Shown here one piece after another: positions 1 through 9,874 of a stretch of 48,003 nt of DNA. The notes beneath the pieces were generated by a model. That model worked only from the letters and a program-made list of their open reading frames with translations. It searched no databases and was not told where the DNA came from. The stretch covers positions 1-48,003 of the forward strand of contig JAISFF010000004.1 of NCBI GenBank assembly GCA_031263725.1. The letters are read 5' to 3'. Each line of letters begins with the position of its first letter. The first letter of the stretch is position 1. Source of the DNA: Lysobacteraceae bacterium (GTDB lineage: Bacteria; Pseudomonadota; Gammaproteobacteria; Xanthomonadales; Xanthomonadaceae). The translations under genes and the position numbers were made by a program.

Positions 1-2260
1 AGGTGGCATACACGGCGGCGGCAAAGCTTTCGGCATCGCTGTTGCCGTAGCCATGCTTGGGATCGGCCTTGGCGTAACCCAGCATTCCACCCAGGAAGAA
101 CTCGTCGTCGCCGACCTCGATGCGCCGGTCGGCGCCAACCTGCACACCGTTATAGTCCATCTTGAATCCGGACAACAGACGATCGCCGAACGAATCCAGC
201 CGGCCGGTGTAAACCCTCGCCCAGACATCGCCCTGGCGGGTATGACGCAGGTCGCCCATCCGCTGCAGCAACGTCTGCGTATCGATGTAGCTGAGCAGAT
301 AATTGACGTTGAGGAGGTTGGTCGACGCGTCGGCCGTATTGTTCAATTCTGGCTCCGGACCAGGGTCTGGGCCAGGGTCTGGGCCGGGGCCGGGGCCGGG
401 GCCGGGGCCGGGGCCGGGGCCGGGGCCGGGATCTGGATCTGGATCTGGATCTGGATCCGAGGTTTGCGCGGCCAGATACCAGTTCTGCCCGTCGTACTGC
501 ACCAGCGTGTATTTCAGGTGCCCGATATCCACGGCCCGGCCGTCGAGCAGTGCGAACGCCCCCTTTCCGTCGGCGGTCTGCACCACCTTCAGGTGTTCAT
601 CGCCATCGACTGGTACTGCGCCCAAGCCCAGTTCCGCACTCGGAATAAAGACCTTGTGGCTGCCGGCAGTGGCCCCGGTGATATTCAGCAGATCGCCCTG
701 GTTCTCGGCGGCGGCGCCGATGCCGACGATATAGGGCCGGATTTCGAAAATACCGTTGCCCCGCAGATTCTCGACATCAAGCTGCACGCGCTCGGGAGCG
801 CTGCCGAACGTGTAGTCGCGGCCGCCGAGATTCACTCGTGCGCCATTGGCGAGCGTCAGGTTGGTGACCTTCGAGAGATACCTATCCTTGAGGCTGAACC
901 ACTTGGCTGGAGTCGATGGTATGTCCCAGGTCACGCCGGCGCTGTTCAACGCCATGTCGATGGTACCGGAAGCAGAATGGTCCCTTACATTTTCTATCCG
1001 CGTGTTGCTGATGATGTGCGTGCGGTCGTACAGATCGAGCCAAACCTCGCCGCCGTCGGTAGAGTAGACCGCGCCCTGAATCACCGTATTGTCGAAAGCC
1101 TTGAGTTCGACGCGGGAGTTTCTGCGGTTGACGCCGACTTCCGTATCATCAAAATCGAGTAGGGTATTAAGAGATAGGATCGCGCGCGCCTCCTCCGCAC
1201 CATCAAAATAGCCGCCCGTCAGAACCGAGTTGCCACCCGTGCGCAATTGCACCAGGCCGCCGCGGTCGTCCAGATAATAGGGGATCGGGGAGAAAACGAT
1301 GCGGTAGCGCTTCGTCTTTCCGGCCCAGATCGTGCCGCTGACCATGAACAGGTTGTTGCTGCCAGCGCTGACGGGCGCGTCGAAATCGGTGGAACGCACC
1401 AAGGCTTCGCGTCCGGCCCCGATGGCTTGGCTGGACAATGGGGCCACGCTGATGTTGACCGATCCTTGCAGTTCGATCGTAGCGCCGTTGGTGGCGTGTA
1501 TGCCGTCGGCATGGCCCACAGCGGTACTGGTGACGACCGTCAGGTCATCGCCCAGGACGACGGTGCTTCGGCGAGTATTGGCGTAAACCCCGATAGAACC
1601 GGTCCCTCGCGTCGTGATGGTTGCGTGGTCGCCAATGGTGATCTTGCTGTAGCCCTTGTTGACAGCGTCAGCATCCTTGGAATCCATCACTCCAAACCCG
1701 GCGAGAACACCAAATGACCATGACGTGGCCTTGGTGCTGATCTGAGCGTTATTGCCGATATCGATGGTGTTGATTCCGCCATTGATGGAATTGTTCGCCC
1801 ACACCGCATGCATGCCTTCGTCATAGTGGCTGCGAAGCCCCTCGGCAGTGGCGATAATGGCATTGTCACCTATGGTCAGCGTCGCGTTACTATCCCGGGT
1901 GAGGTTGATGGCGCTCGACGATGTGCCGGAAGTCAACGCCCTCAGACCATTTCCCAGCGTGATCGTGGCGTTGCCGTTCGTCCGAATGGCATTGGCGCCA
2001 TTCCCGCTGGTCGTAATGTTCAACGTCTTTCCGGTCAGATTCCATGCCAAATTATCGGCATACAGGCCATGCCCCTGGAGGGGCGCGGTCCCCCCGTTCT
2101 GGCTCGTGGTGATGGTGATGGTTCCCGTACACGCACTGACCGTGCCCGGATCCCGGACCGTTGTATCTGTAAAAGTACAATCGGCGGCGGCCGTGCCACT
2201 GGACAGCGCCAATACGATCGAAGATGCAAGCAGCTTCTTGCGAGAAACCGAACGTTTCAT
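1..2260 (-). CDS. Autotransporter (type Va) with Gly/Pro-rich linker, 3' end beyond the window
   Basis: The minus-strand frame is open from ATG at 2260 to the window edge (at least 753 codons), so only the C-terminal end of the barrel is missing. A perfect GGAGGA ribosome site lies just upstream. The N-terminus (MKRSVSRKKLLASSIVLAL...ATAAA-like) is a signal peptide. The passenger is rich in Asn/Thr/Gly with repeated beta-helix-like strands (TITLGNG, TLTIGDN, KITIGDH). It ends in a pertactin-like motif (DIGHLKYTLVQ..WYLA), then an Asp-Pro/Gly-Pro linker, then the start of the beta-barrel domain (LLSYIDTQTLLQRMGDLR, GDVWARVYTGR, GVQVGADRR). Such proteins cross the inner membrane by Sec and insert a barrel in the outer membrane, displaying the passenger. 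The passenger function (adhesin, protease or other) is not evident; I saw no catalytic motif. Confidence 0.88.
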   Translation of the reverse strand, partial: MKRSVSRKKLLASSIVLALSSGTAAADCTFTDTTVRDPGTVSACTGTITITTSQNGGTAPLQGHGLYADNLAWNLTGKTLNITTSGNGANAIRTNGNATITLGNGLRALTSGTSSSAINLTRDSNATLTIGDNAIIATAEGLRSHYDEGMHAVWANNSINGGINTIDIGNNAQISTKATSWSFGVLAGFGVMDSKDADAVNKGYSKITIGDHATITTRGTGSIGVYANTRRSTVVLGDDLTVVTSTAVGHADGIHATNGATIELQGSVNISVAPLSSQAIGAGREALVRSTDFDAPVSAGSNNLFMVSGTIWAGKTKRYRIVFSPIPYYLDDRGGLVQLRTGGNSVLTGGYFDGAEEARAILSLNTLLDFDDTEVGVNRRNSRVELKAFDNTVIQGAVYSTDGGEVWLDLYDRTHIISNTRIENVRDHSASGTIDMALNSAGVTWDIPSTPAKWFSLKDRYLSKVTNLTLANGARVNLGGRDYTFGSAPERVQLDVENLRGNGIFEIRPYIVGIGAAAENQGDLLNITGATAGSHKVFIPSAELGLGAVPVDGDEHLKVVQTADGKGAFALLDGRAVDIGHLKYTLVQYDGQNWYLAAQTSDPDPDPDPDPGPGPGPGPGPGPGPGPDPGPDPGPEPELNNTADASTNLLNVNYLLSYIDTQTLLQRMGDLRHTRQGDVWARVYTGRLDSFGDRLLSGFKMDYNGVQVGADRRIEVGDDEFFLGGMLGYAKADPKHGYGNSDAESFAAAVYAT
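360..454. repeat. Hexanucleotide tandem repeats encoding the autotransporter linker
   Basis: On the plus strand two copies of a 12-mer (ccagggtctggg) precede seven uninterrupted GGGGCC units (386-427, flanked by GGG runs at 381-383 and 428-430). Four copies of ATCTGG (431-454) follow. In the minus-strand gene these read as alternating Pro with Asp or Gly. Every unit is a multiple of three bases, so copy-number change would lengthen or shorten the linker without a frameshift. The plus strand, the template strand of this gene, has the G-run pattern needed for a G-quadruplex. Confidence 0.9.
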
Positions 2261-2387
2261 ATTTTCCTCCGTTTTTCGGACGGCAAGCGCTGTCAGCACC
2301 AGAGGCGCAATACCTTCCAAGATGACAGACGCTCCTCAAGTTGCGGTTGCCCCAGAATGAAACAGCCGCCTGTTCACACATCCATGC

Positions 2388-2495
2388 ATGCGCTCCCTGC
2401 CCATAGCCCTTGGGCTGATGGCGGCCATCGGTTTCGTCTTCTGGTTCCACATCGGCTGGCCGCTGCGCGATGCCTTGCCGCCATCATTGTGGTAA
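2388..2495 (+). CDS. Possible 35-residue membrane microprotein
   Basis: ATG at 2388 opens a 35-codon frame ending in TAA at 2493-2495. The product begins MRSLPIALGLMAAIGFVFWF and then reads HIGWPLRDALPPSLW: one hydrophobic helix with a Trp-rich tail. The composition looks protein-like, not like chance GC-rich reading. There is no clear ribosome site, and the frame opens after a stop only 11 codons upstream of the ATG. It lies divergently upstream of the autotransporter. It could be chance; I do not recognise a family. Confidence 0.2.
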   Translation: MRSLPIALGLMAAIGFVFWFHIGWPLRDALPPSLW

Positions 2496-2624
2496 TGATT
2501 TCGTGGAATGACAGCCTTGGACCATGGAAATGAGACAGGTGCCTCACAGGCTGTTTATGCTAGACACATATTGCTAAACCCTTGTTTTCTAAGCTTCTTC
2601 GCTTACCTGAATCGTTCAGCGTTC

Positions 2625-3145
2625 TTATTCTCGACCATCCGCGGCAGATGAGGCTGCGATATCGAGAATCCCGGCGATGTCCACACCCCGCAGCGCGTTC
2701 AGGGCGGCATCGACCAGATCGCCGCGCAGGCGTTCCTGCGATTCGATCGCGGCGTAGAGCGAGCTTGTTTTTGATGCGACCGGCAAGTATTTGTGTATCT
2801 ATCTGATTTTGTCGGTCAGCACGATTTCCAGCAATCGCTGTACCTCTCGCGGGTACCTGTTTCGGCCTCAGCGCACCCGGCGGAAATCCTCAGCGCGACA
2901 TGCTCGCTCGCATCCACCCGCACGAAATAGGCGGGTAACTGGATGCGCGCGAAATATGGCGGTCTGTCGTCTGATACTTGGCACGAGGATATTCGCCAGG
3001 AATTCTCCGAATCTTTCCGTGTTCCGGCTGACGATGGGGTACTGATCTTCAAATGGGCAGAGACGAAAATAAAGTTCTGCCAAGTCCTCGCGCTCGCTTC
3101 GTACCAGCCGTCATTCGGGCGCAAGCCAGGAAAGAGGCATGGCAC
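2625..3145 (-). pseudogene. Decayed coding remnant, family not recognised
   Basis: No intact gene fits here, but protein-like stretches occur in successive minus-strand frames: IQLPAYFVRVDASEHVALRI (about 2880-2950), VQRLLEIVLTDKIR ending at a stop near 2800, then LYAAIESQERLRGDLVDAAL followed by NALRGVDIAGIL, ending at TAA 2625-2627. At least one frameshift and one in-frame stop separate them. Another frame holds ERFGEFLANILVP. This looks like one gene eroded by several lesions. The parent family is unknown to me, and part of the reading could be chance. Confidence 0.3.
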
Positions 3146-3159
3146 TCACTGGATTTCAT

Positions 3160-3348
3160 TCATGAAAGAGTCCGGACAGTGAAAGAGCGCCTACCATTCT
3201 CGGCACATCGATAGTCCATGTGATTCTGGATGGACACAAAACGACGACGCGGAAGATTAATGGACATACGGAAATCCGCAATGACCTGGTCGATCGTCAG
3301 CGCTTCGTCATGACATGGCACCAGCAAGGCGCGATCCTGGGCGGCCAC
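3160..3348 (-). pseudogene. Glycosyltransferase family 2 N-terminal remnant
   Basis: A GTG-started 62-codon frame reads AAQDRALLVPCHDEALTIDQ then VIADFR, the usual start of GT2 enzymes (hydrophobic strand, then P-C-x-[ND]-E-x-x-T-I, then V-x-x-F). The following segment (FVSIQNHMDYRCAENG) resembles a degraded form of the GT2 nucleotide-binding element (D-N-x-S-x-D-x-T-A) with the key aspartates lost. The frame then stops, and the roughly 200 residues that should follow are absent. It lies 139 bp downstream of the GT39-type gene on the same strand, so a GT2/GT39 pair for a lipid-linked sugar pathway may once have been encoded here. Confidence 0.5.
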
Positions 3349-3487
3349 TGCGAAGCGCCGGCGGCGGAATCATTCATGCGGTTGGCATCGTGTTGTCGCC
3401 GTTCCGGACGGATGCCCGCGGAAGGTTACGCATCTCGTTTCAGCCGGAACAAGCTGCCGGAGACCATGCTGCGGGGCCAGGGACGAT

Positions 3488-5329
3488 TCAATCCGATACG
3501 TCGAAGGATTGCTCGCTCCAGTCCTCGACGCTGCCGTCCGTGCCGTACAGGCGCAATCCCAGCCAATGCCGGCCGGAAACGTCATCGGGCAAACGGACAT
3601 CGGCGCGGAACCCGATCCGCGGATGATGCGGGTCGGTGGAGATATTCCAGTACTCGCCGGCCGCATTGTCCGATCCGTATTCCGCTTCGGCGATCGCCTC
3701 TCCGTCCAGAAGTATCTGCACGCGTTCCAGCCCCGCACCATCCTTGAAGGCCCATCCGGATACCCGGAACCGGCGCGACACGTCCGCCCCGCCCACGGGT
3801 TCATCGATCCAGGCCATCGCCGGCGTGACGCAATCGCCCTTCCCTGCGCGCTCCCCGGCCGGCACTTCGATCAACAGAAAGCGCTGCGCGCCGTGATCGA
3901 TCGAAACCGTCCGCGGCGGGCCGAGCGGGCCGACCATCGCGCAGACATCGTGATATCGACGTAGAAGATCGCGATACGGTATATCGGCCACCGACAAGAC
4001 CAGTAACTGCGGATGCGCCGAAGCGCCAGCATGCTGCAATCCCCACAATCGCAGTTGCGGCGCGCGGCCATGTTTATGGTTGAGCGGATGATCGAGCACC
4101 GCGATATCCGCATCGTTCATCGCAAAACCCAGCTCGGCGCCGATCTTGAAATCGTCGGCCAGCACCCGGCTGCCCGGCGGCATCGCATCGAGGCGCTTTT
4201 TCGTTGCCTCGGCCAATGTGTTCCAGCCGGCAAAATTCCGCAGGTAGAGCTTGTCCGGCAGTATTTCCAGCCGGACCGACGGCATCGCCTGCAGCAGGTA
4301 ATAGCCGCTGGCGCCGATCATCCCCAGCGCCGCCACGCACCAGACCACGCCGCGCCATACGGGCTTGCACTGGTCCAATGCGACTGGAACCAGCACCAGC
4401 AGGGCCAGATAGCCCGACAACGGCCAATGAAAGCTGACCCGGTCGATATCGGTGAAAAAGCCCAGCGCGAAGATGCCCAGGGTGGAAAGCAATCCCGACA
4501 GGGCGAGATAGCGTTGCTGGGGCGGCGCCCGCCGATCGCGCCATCGCACCACACCCGCGGTCATCAAGGCCACGAACAGCAGCGGCGTGGTCAGGGCCGC
4601 CTGGATCAGCGGAAACCACAAGCCATCGAGATGAAATGACCACGGGTGCCGGTCCATCAGTTGAAAACGCAGGCCTGCTTCGCCGTGTTCGATGTTCCAG
4701 AGCAGCAATGGCAGCCAAGCCGCCGCACCCACCGCCAGGCCCAACCACAACCTGGCATCCCGAAACAGACGCCTGCCTTCGGGCACGCATGCCAGCGCGA
4801 CACCCCCGACCACGATCACCCAGGCGAAGCGATAATGGCTCAGACCGCCGATCGCCAATCCCAGCGCCAACAGCAGCACCGCATTCCAGCGCACCCTTTC
4901 CAGCAACAGCGTGCCCGCAAGCAGGCACAATGCGGACGCGAACACCATCGGCACATCCGGCAACGCGAGTATTCCCGCGGTTCCCGCCAGAGGCATCAAC
5001 AGCGTGAGGCTGCCCGCGTTCCAGCCATGCGTCCCGCCGCACCAACGCCTGCCCATGGCGACCACCAGCCAGGGCAATGCCATTCCCGTCAACAGGAACG
5101 GCGCGCGCAACGCCAACAGGTGCGGGCCGCCCAATGTCGTACCCAATCCGATCAGCCAAGCCGTCAATCCCGGCAGGTCCGAATACGCCATCGCCGGATG
5201 CCGGCTTTCCTGCCAGTAGAACGCCTCGTCCACGAACAGGGACAACCGGGCCGCGATCACCAGCTTGATCGCCGCCACTGCCACCCATAGCGCCATGAAT
5301 CGCGCACGCGCAAAGCGAGTTGTCCGCAT
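3488..5329 (-). CDS. GT39/ArnT-like membrane glycosyltransferase
   Basis: The 613-residue protein starts with a short basic end and a transmembrane helix, followed by LFVDEAFYWQESRHPAMAYS. The Asp-Glu in the first periplasmic loop plus the downstream aromatic/proline pattern is characteristic of the PMT/ArnT (GT-C fold) enzymes that use polyprenyl-phosphate sugars. About ten hydrophobic segments follow to residue ~370. The C-terminal ~240 residues are soluble and include a beta-rich region with GWAFKDGAGLERVQILLDGE, resembling an Ig-like or carbohydrate-associated domain. The likely role is transfer of a sugar from undecaprenyl phosphate to an envelope acceptor; the substrate is unknown. It is divergent from moxR with a 44-bp gap. 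The start is the ATG at 5329. Confidence 0.8.
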   Translation of the reverse strand: MRTTRFARARFMALWVAVAAIKLVIAARLSLFVDEAFYWQESRHPAMAYSDLPGLTAWLIGLGTTLGGPHLLALRAPFLLTGMALPWLVVAMGRRWCGGTHGWNAGSLTLLMPLAGTAGILALPDVPMVFASALCLLAGTLLLERVRWNAVLLLALGLAIGGLSHYRFAWVIVVGGVALACVPEGRRLFRDARLWLGLAVGAAAWLPLLLWNIEHGEAGLRFQLMDRHPWSFHLDGLWFPLIQAALTTPLLFVALMTAGVVRWRDRRAPPQQRYLALSGLLSTLGIFALGFFTDIDRVSFHWPLSGYLALLVLVPVALDQCKPVWRGVVWCVAALGMIGASGYYLLQAMPSVRLEILPDKLYLRNFAGWNTLAEATKKRLDAMPPGSRVLADDFKIGAELGFAMNDADIAVLDHPLNHKHGRAPQLRLWGLQHAGASAHPQLLVLSVADIPYRDLLRRYHDVCAMVGPLGPPRTVSIDHGAQRFLLIEVPAGERAGKGDCVTPAMAWIDEPVGGADVSRRFRVSGWAFKDGAGLERVQILLDGEAIAEAEYGSDNAAGEYWNISTDPHHPRIGFRADVRLPDDVSGRHWLGLRLYGTDGSVEDWSEQSFDVSD

Positions 5330-5373
5330 ATCCGGCTACACTCTCCGTTAGACACCGCTGACGATGGAAGCCG

Positions 5374-6327
<954 letters not shown>

Positions 6328-6328
6328 A

Positions 6329-7297
6329 ATGCTGCAACATTGGCGCACATGGCTGGACCAGCGGATCGCCACCTGGACCCGCCCCCGCGATCCGGAACCG
6401 CTGCCGGTATCGCTGAGCCGCCGCCGCGTCTACATCCTGCCCACGCCATTCGGCTACTTTCTCGCGGCATTGCTGCTGACGATGTGCATCAGCGCCATCA
6501 ACTACAACAACAATCCCGCGCTGCTGCTGGCGCTGGTGTTGGGCAGCGCGTCCCTGGCGAGCCTGATTCTCACGCATCTGCAACTGCTCGGCCTGTCGGT
6601 ATCCGCGTTTTCCGCCGAACCGGTCGCCGCGGGCACGCCACTGTCGTTGCGCATGACGCTGCACGCCAGCGATGGCCGCAGACATCATGGCCTGCGCCTG
6701 GATCATGCAGGCATGGCTTCGTTCGACTCGCTGGAAGAGGGTAGCGGCACCGCCGAGATGACCCTGCTGGTGCCCACGCAGCAGCGCGGCTGGCTGTTTC
6801 TGGAACGGATCGGGGTTTCCAGCATCATGCCGCTGGGCCTGGCGCGTGCCCAAGCCTGGATCTGGCCCGAGCAACCCTTGCTGGTCTATCCGTTCCCGGA
6901 AACCAATGGCCCGCCACTGCCGGAAGGCGGCTGCGGTTCCAACCGTTCCCAGGCCCATCCTCTGGGCGAGGACCTGCACCAGTTGCGCAACTACCGCAGC
7001 GGCGATCCGCTGCGTACTGTCGCCTGGAAGCACTCCGCCCGCCGCGACACGCTGCTGGTTCGCGAGTTCGAGCGCACCCAGGGCATAGAGGTCGTACTCG
7101 ACTGGAAAATGCTGTCGGGCCTTTCCTACGAACAACGGATATCCAGGCTCGCGCACTGGGTGGATCTGGCCGAGCGCGAAAACCGGCGCTACCGGCTGCT
7201 GCTGCCCGGGCAGCCATCGATCGGTCCGGGACAGGGCGCCGATCACCGCCATCTGTGCCTGCGGGCCTTGGCCTTGCTGCCCCATGACGCGCACTGA
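6329..7297 (+). CDS. DUF58 domain protein, MoxR partner
   Basis: The 322-residue protein has two hydrophobic helices near residues 33-75, a beta-rich middle part, and the DUF58 signature around residues 220-255 (HQLRNYRSGDPLRTVAWKHS then LLVREFE). DUF58 proteins are membrane-anchored and partner with MoxR ATPases. The start directly follows the moxR stop and its stop codon lies inside the next gene (14-bp overlap), so the three genes are probably translated together. The substrate of the complex is not known from sequence. Confidence 0.9.
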   Translation: MLQHWRTWLDQRIATWTRPRDPEPLPVSLSRRRVYILPTPFGYFLAALLLTMCISAINYNNNPALLLALVLGSASLASLILTHLQLLGLSVSAFSAEPVAAGTPLSLRMTLHASDGRRHHGLRLDHAGMASFDSLEEGSGTAEMTLLVPTQQRGWLFLERIGVSSIMPLGLARAQAWIWPEQPLLVYPFPETNGPPLPEGGCGSNRSQAHPLGEDLHQLRNYRSGDPLRTVAWKHSARRDTLLVREFERTQGIEVVLDWKMLSGLSYEQRISRLAHWVDLAERENRRYRLLLPGQPSIGPGQGADHRHLCLRALALLPHDAH

Positions 7298-9233
7298 GCC
7301 TTCCCGCAAGCCCGTTTCGCCGGCCATGGACCGGACCAGCCGCCTGTGGGTGCTCGGCGCCGCCGCCATCGCCCTGCTCCTGTTGCTGCGGCCGTTGCCC
7401 GGTGCTTTCGCCCTGAGCATCGTGATCGTCGCCGCGATCACCAGTGCCGTCGCCTGGCGCAAGCCGATGTCCTTCTGGCTGCGCCTGATGCTGGCCCTGG
7501 TCGTGCTGGCGCTGGTATTCATGTCGATGGGGAACGGCGTCGGCCGCGATACCGGCTGCGCGTTGCTGGCTGCCATGCTGGCGATCAAGCCCTCGGAAAC
7601 CTCGACCCTGCGCGATGGCCGCAGCCTGATCGGGTTCGCCTTGTTCGCGCCGTTCGCCACTTTTCTGCTGGACCAGGGCCCGGTCACATCGCTGCTCGGA
7701 GTGCTGGCGATCCTGGCCTGCCTGCTGAGCCTGCAGCGACTGGCCGACGCCGAATCCCGGGTTCCACCATCTCCGTTCCGACACCGGCTAGGCACCGTCT
7801 TCCGCCTGCTCCTGATCGGGTTGCCGCTGACCCTGACGACCTTCTGGCTGTTCCCGCGACTGGGCGCACCCCTGTGGGGAATGCCAAGCAATTCGATGGC
7901 CCGGCCCGGCCTGTCCGACTCCATGGAGCTTGGCGAAATGCTGGATCTTCTGTCGGACGACGCACCCGCCATGCGGGTCCGTTTCTTCAGCGAAATGCCG
8001 CCGCCCGCGCAGCGGTACTGGCGCGGCCCGGTATTGACCCATTTCGATGGGATGCGCTGGACTCGATCATCGATATCCCCGGCCCTGCCGATGCCGGAAG
8101 TCGCTTTGCAGAATGCGCTCTGGGATTATGAGATCGAATACGAACCGACCGATCGTCGTTACCTGGCGGCGCTGGAACTGCCTCTGCAAGCGCCGGAAGA
8201 CACCCGTCTGAACTCGGAATATGTGTTGACGGCCAGCCAGCCATTGAGCAGCCTGCGCCGCTATCGTCTGCAGTCTTCACCACCCGCAAGGCTCGGAACG
8301 ACCATGCCGGGCGCGCTGTTGCGCAGTACGCTGCAACTTCCTCCAGGACACAATCCGCGCACACTGGAACTCGCCCGGCAATGGCGCAGAGAGGCCGGCC
8401 GCAACGATGCGGCTATCGTCGACCGCGCCATGGCATGGTTCCATGCCGAATTCGGCTACACCCTGGACAATGCTCCGTTACCGAGTGGCGACAGTGCCGA
8501 CGAATTCCTGTTCACCCATAAGCAGGGCTATTGCGAACACTTCAGTTCCGCTTTCGTGGTGCTGATGCGTGGCGCCGGTATTCCTTCGCGGGTGGTGACC
8601 GGCTACGTCGGCGGCTACATCAATCCGTTGGGCGGCTATCTGATCGTCCGCAACATGGATGCACATGCCTGGGCGGAAGTCTGGCTGGAAGGACGCGGTT
8701 GGGTCCGGGTCGATCCCACCGCCGCAGTGGCGCCGGAGCGCATCTACGACACGCTGGACGACCGCCTCGTTGCCGGGAACAACACGTCGGCGATATGGCA
8801 ATGGAGCGACTTCGGCGACTGGATGCGGCGCAACTGGAACGACCTGGTGCTGGGGTTCGACGCCACACGCCAACAGAACCTGCTGCATCCCTTCGGCCTG
8901 CCGGACCTGCAGACCCGACACCTGGCACTGCTGTTCGTCCTCGGCCTGCTTGTCGTCCTGGGCTGGATGTTCTGGCTGCTTAGCCGCCGCGAGCGCGAAC
9001 GCGATCCGCTGCTGCGGGCATGGCACCGCCTTGACAAGCGTTACGCCAGACTCGGCCTGGGTCGCGAACCATACGAGCCTGCCGGAGAATGGACGGCGCG
9101 CGTCATCGCCGAGCGTCCGTCGGTGGCCGGATCGCTGCAACCGCTCAGCCGCCGTTTCGTTGCATCGCGCTACGCTGGCGAGGTTTCGGGTAGTGCTGGA
9201 CTGATCCAGGATTTACGCCACCATCGCCCCTGA
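7284..9233 (+). CDS. TgpA-type membrane transglutaminase-like protein
   Basis: The 649-residue protein has a DUF3488-type N-terminal block of about six membrane helices (residues 20-190), a periplasmic transglutaminase-like domain, and a final helix near 565-585 followed by a DUF4129-like cytoplasmic tail. The papain-like triad is complete: Cys417 in GYCEHF, His461 in DAHAWAE, Asp477 in VRVDPTA. The best known relative is TgpA of Pseudomonas aeruginosa, an essential inner-membrane protein with a periplasmic transglutaminase domain. It overlaps the DUF58 gene by 14 bp, supporting function with the MoxR/DUF58 pair. Confidence 0.9.
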   Translation: MTRTEPSRKPVSPAMDRTSRLWVLGAAAIALLLLLRPLPGAFALSIVIVAAITSAVAWRKPMSFWLRLMLALVVLALVFMSMGNGVGRDTGCALLAAMLAIKPSETSTLRDGRSLIGFALFAPFATFLLDQGPVTSLLGVLAILACLLSLQRLADAESRVPPSPFRHRLGTVFRLLLIGLPLTLTTFWLFPRLGAPLWGMPSNSMARPGLSDSMELGEMLDLLSDDAPAMRVRFFSEMPPPAQRYWRGPVLTHFDGMRWTRSSISPALPMPEVALQNALWDYEIEYEPTDRRYLAALELPLQAPEDTRLNSEYVLTASQPLSSLRRYRLQSSPPARLGTTMPGALLRSTLQLPPGHNPRTLELARQWRREAGRNDAAIVDRAMAWFHAEFGYTLDNAPLPSGDSADEFLFTHKQGYCEHFSSAFVVLMRGAGIPSRVVTGYVGGYINPLGGYLIVRNMDAHAWAEVWLEGRGWVRVDPTAAVAPERIYDTLDDRLVAGNNTSAIWQWSDFGDWMRRNWNDLVLGFDATRQQNLLHPFGLPDLQTRHLALLFVLGLLVVLGWMFWLLSRRERERDPLLRAWHRLDKRYARLGLGREPYEPAGEWTARVIAERPSVAGSLQPLSRRFVASRYAGEVSGSAGLIQDLRHHRP

Positions 9234-9251
9234 ATTTTCCGGAGTAGGGTC

Positions 9252-9773
9252 ATGAATACACGCATCCCCATCGTCCTGGCCGCAGTATTGGCATTGGGCG
9301 CATGTGCGTCCACCCCCAAACCGCTGCAAGGCAACTTCGCGCCGATAAGCCCGCTGGATTCGGTCACTTCGGCCGAAGTTGGCACCACCGTCCGCTGGGG
9401 CGGCCGCATCGTCGAAACCAGTCCGATGCAGGACCAAACCTGCTTCCAGATCATTTCCGCCCCGCTTGGCTCCAGCGGACGTCCGAACAACACCAACAGC
9501 GATGCCACCAGCGGCCGTTTCATCGCCTGCCGCGCCGGCTTCTACGACCCGGAAACGTTCACCAGCGAACGCGACGTGACCCTGATCGGCAAGATCGAAG
9601 GCTACGAAACGATTCCGATCGGCGAGTACGAATACCGGCTGCCGCATGTCGAGGCCGACGTGATCTACCTGTGGCCGAAAGTGACCCAGGTTCCGGTGAT
9701 GGCCGCACCCTATGCCTACCCGTATTACGACCCGTTCTGGGGTCCCTGGTGGGGACCGCGCTGGTGGTGGTGA
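9252..9773 (+). CDS. Slp-family outer-membrane lipoprotein
   Basis: The 173-residue protein has a lipoprotein signal with lipobox LGAC (Cys about residue 18). The Slp-type domain follows (VRWGGRIVETSPM, CFQI, GRFIACRAGFYDP, VTLIGKIEGYE). It ends in a Tyr/Pro/Trp-rich tail (PYYDPFWGPWWGPRWWW). Slp proteins are outer-membrane lipoproteins linked to stationary phase and starvation. GGAG sits 8 bp before the ATG. It lies 18 bp after tgpA and before a strong terminator, so it is probably the last gene of the moxR transcript. Confidence 0.85.
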   Translation: MNTRIPIVLAAVLALGACASTPKPLQGNFAPISPLDSVTSAEVGTTVRWGGRIVETSPMQDQTCFQIISAPLGSSGRPNNTNSDATSGRFIACRAGFYDPETFTSERDVTLIGKIEGYETIPIGEYEYRLPHVEADVIYLWPKVTQVPVMAAPYAYPYYDPFWGPWWGPRWWW

Positions 9774-9830
9774 TCCCGCTCCTGCAACCGCGATCGGCCC
9801 GCTCCGGACTCGGAAGCCGCCACAAACGGA

Positions 9831-9858
9831 ACGCCGCCCATCCAGGCGGCGTTTTTTT
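9831..9858 (+). terminator. Rho-independent terminator after slp
   Basis: A perfect 8-bp stem (acgccgcc / ggcggcgt) with a 6-nt loop is followed by seven T residues. It ends the rightward moxR-slp transcript. Confidence 0.9.
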
Positions 9859-9874
9859 GCCGCTGTGCAGACGA

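Noticed and set aside
360-454. Short regular repeats as a CRISPR array
   Set aside because: The units are contiguous 6-mers with no spacers and lie inside a coding frame.
53-1162. 369-codon plus-strand frame with Ala-Gly and Ile-Trp repeats
   Set aside because: It is the reverse reading of the autotransporter; the repeats come from the GGGGCC and ATCTGG tracts, and the minus frame has signal peptide, ribosome site and barrel motifs.
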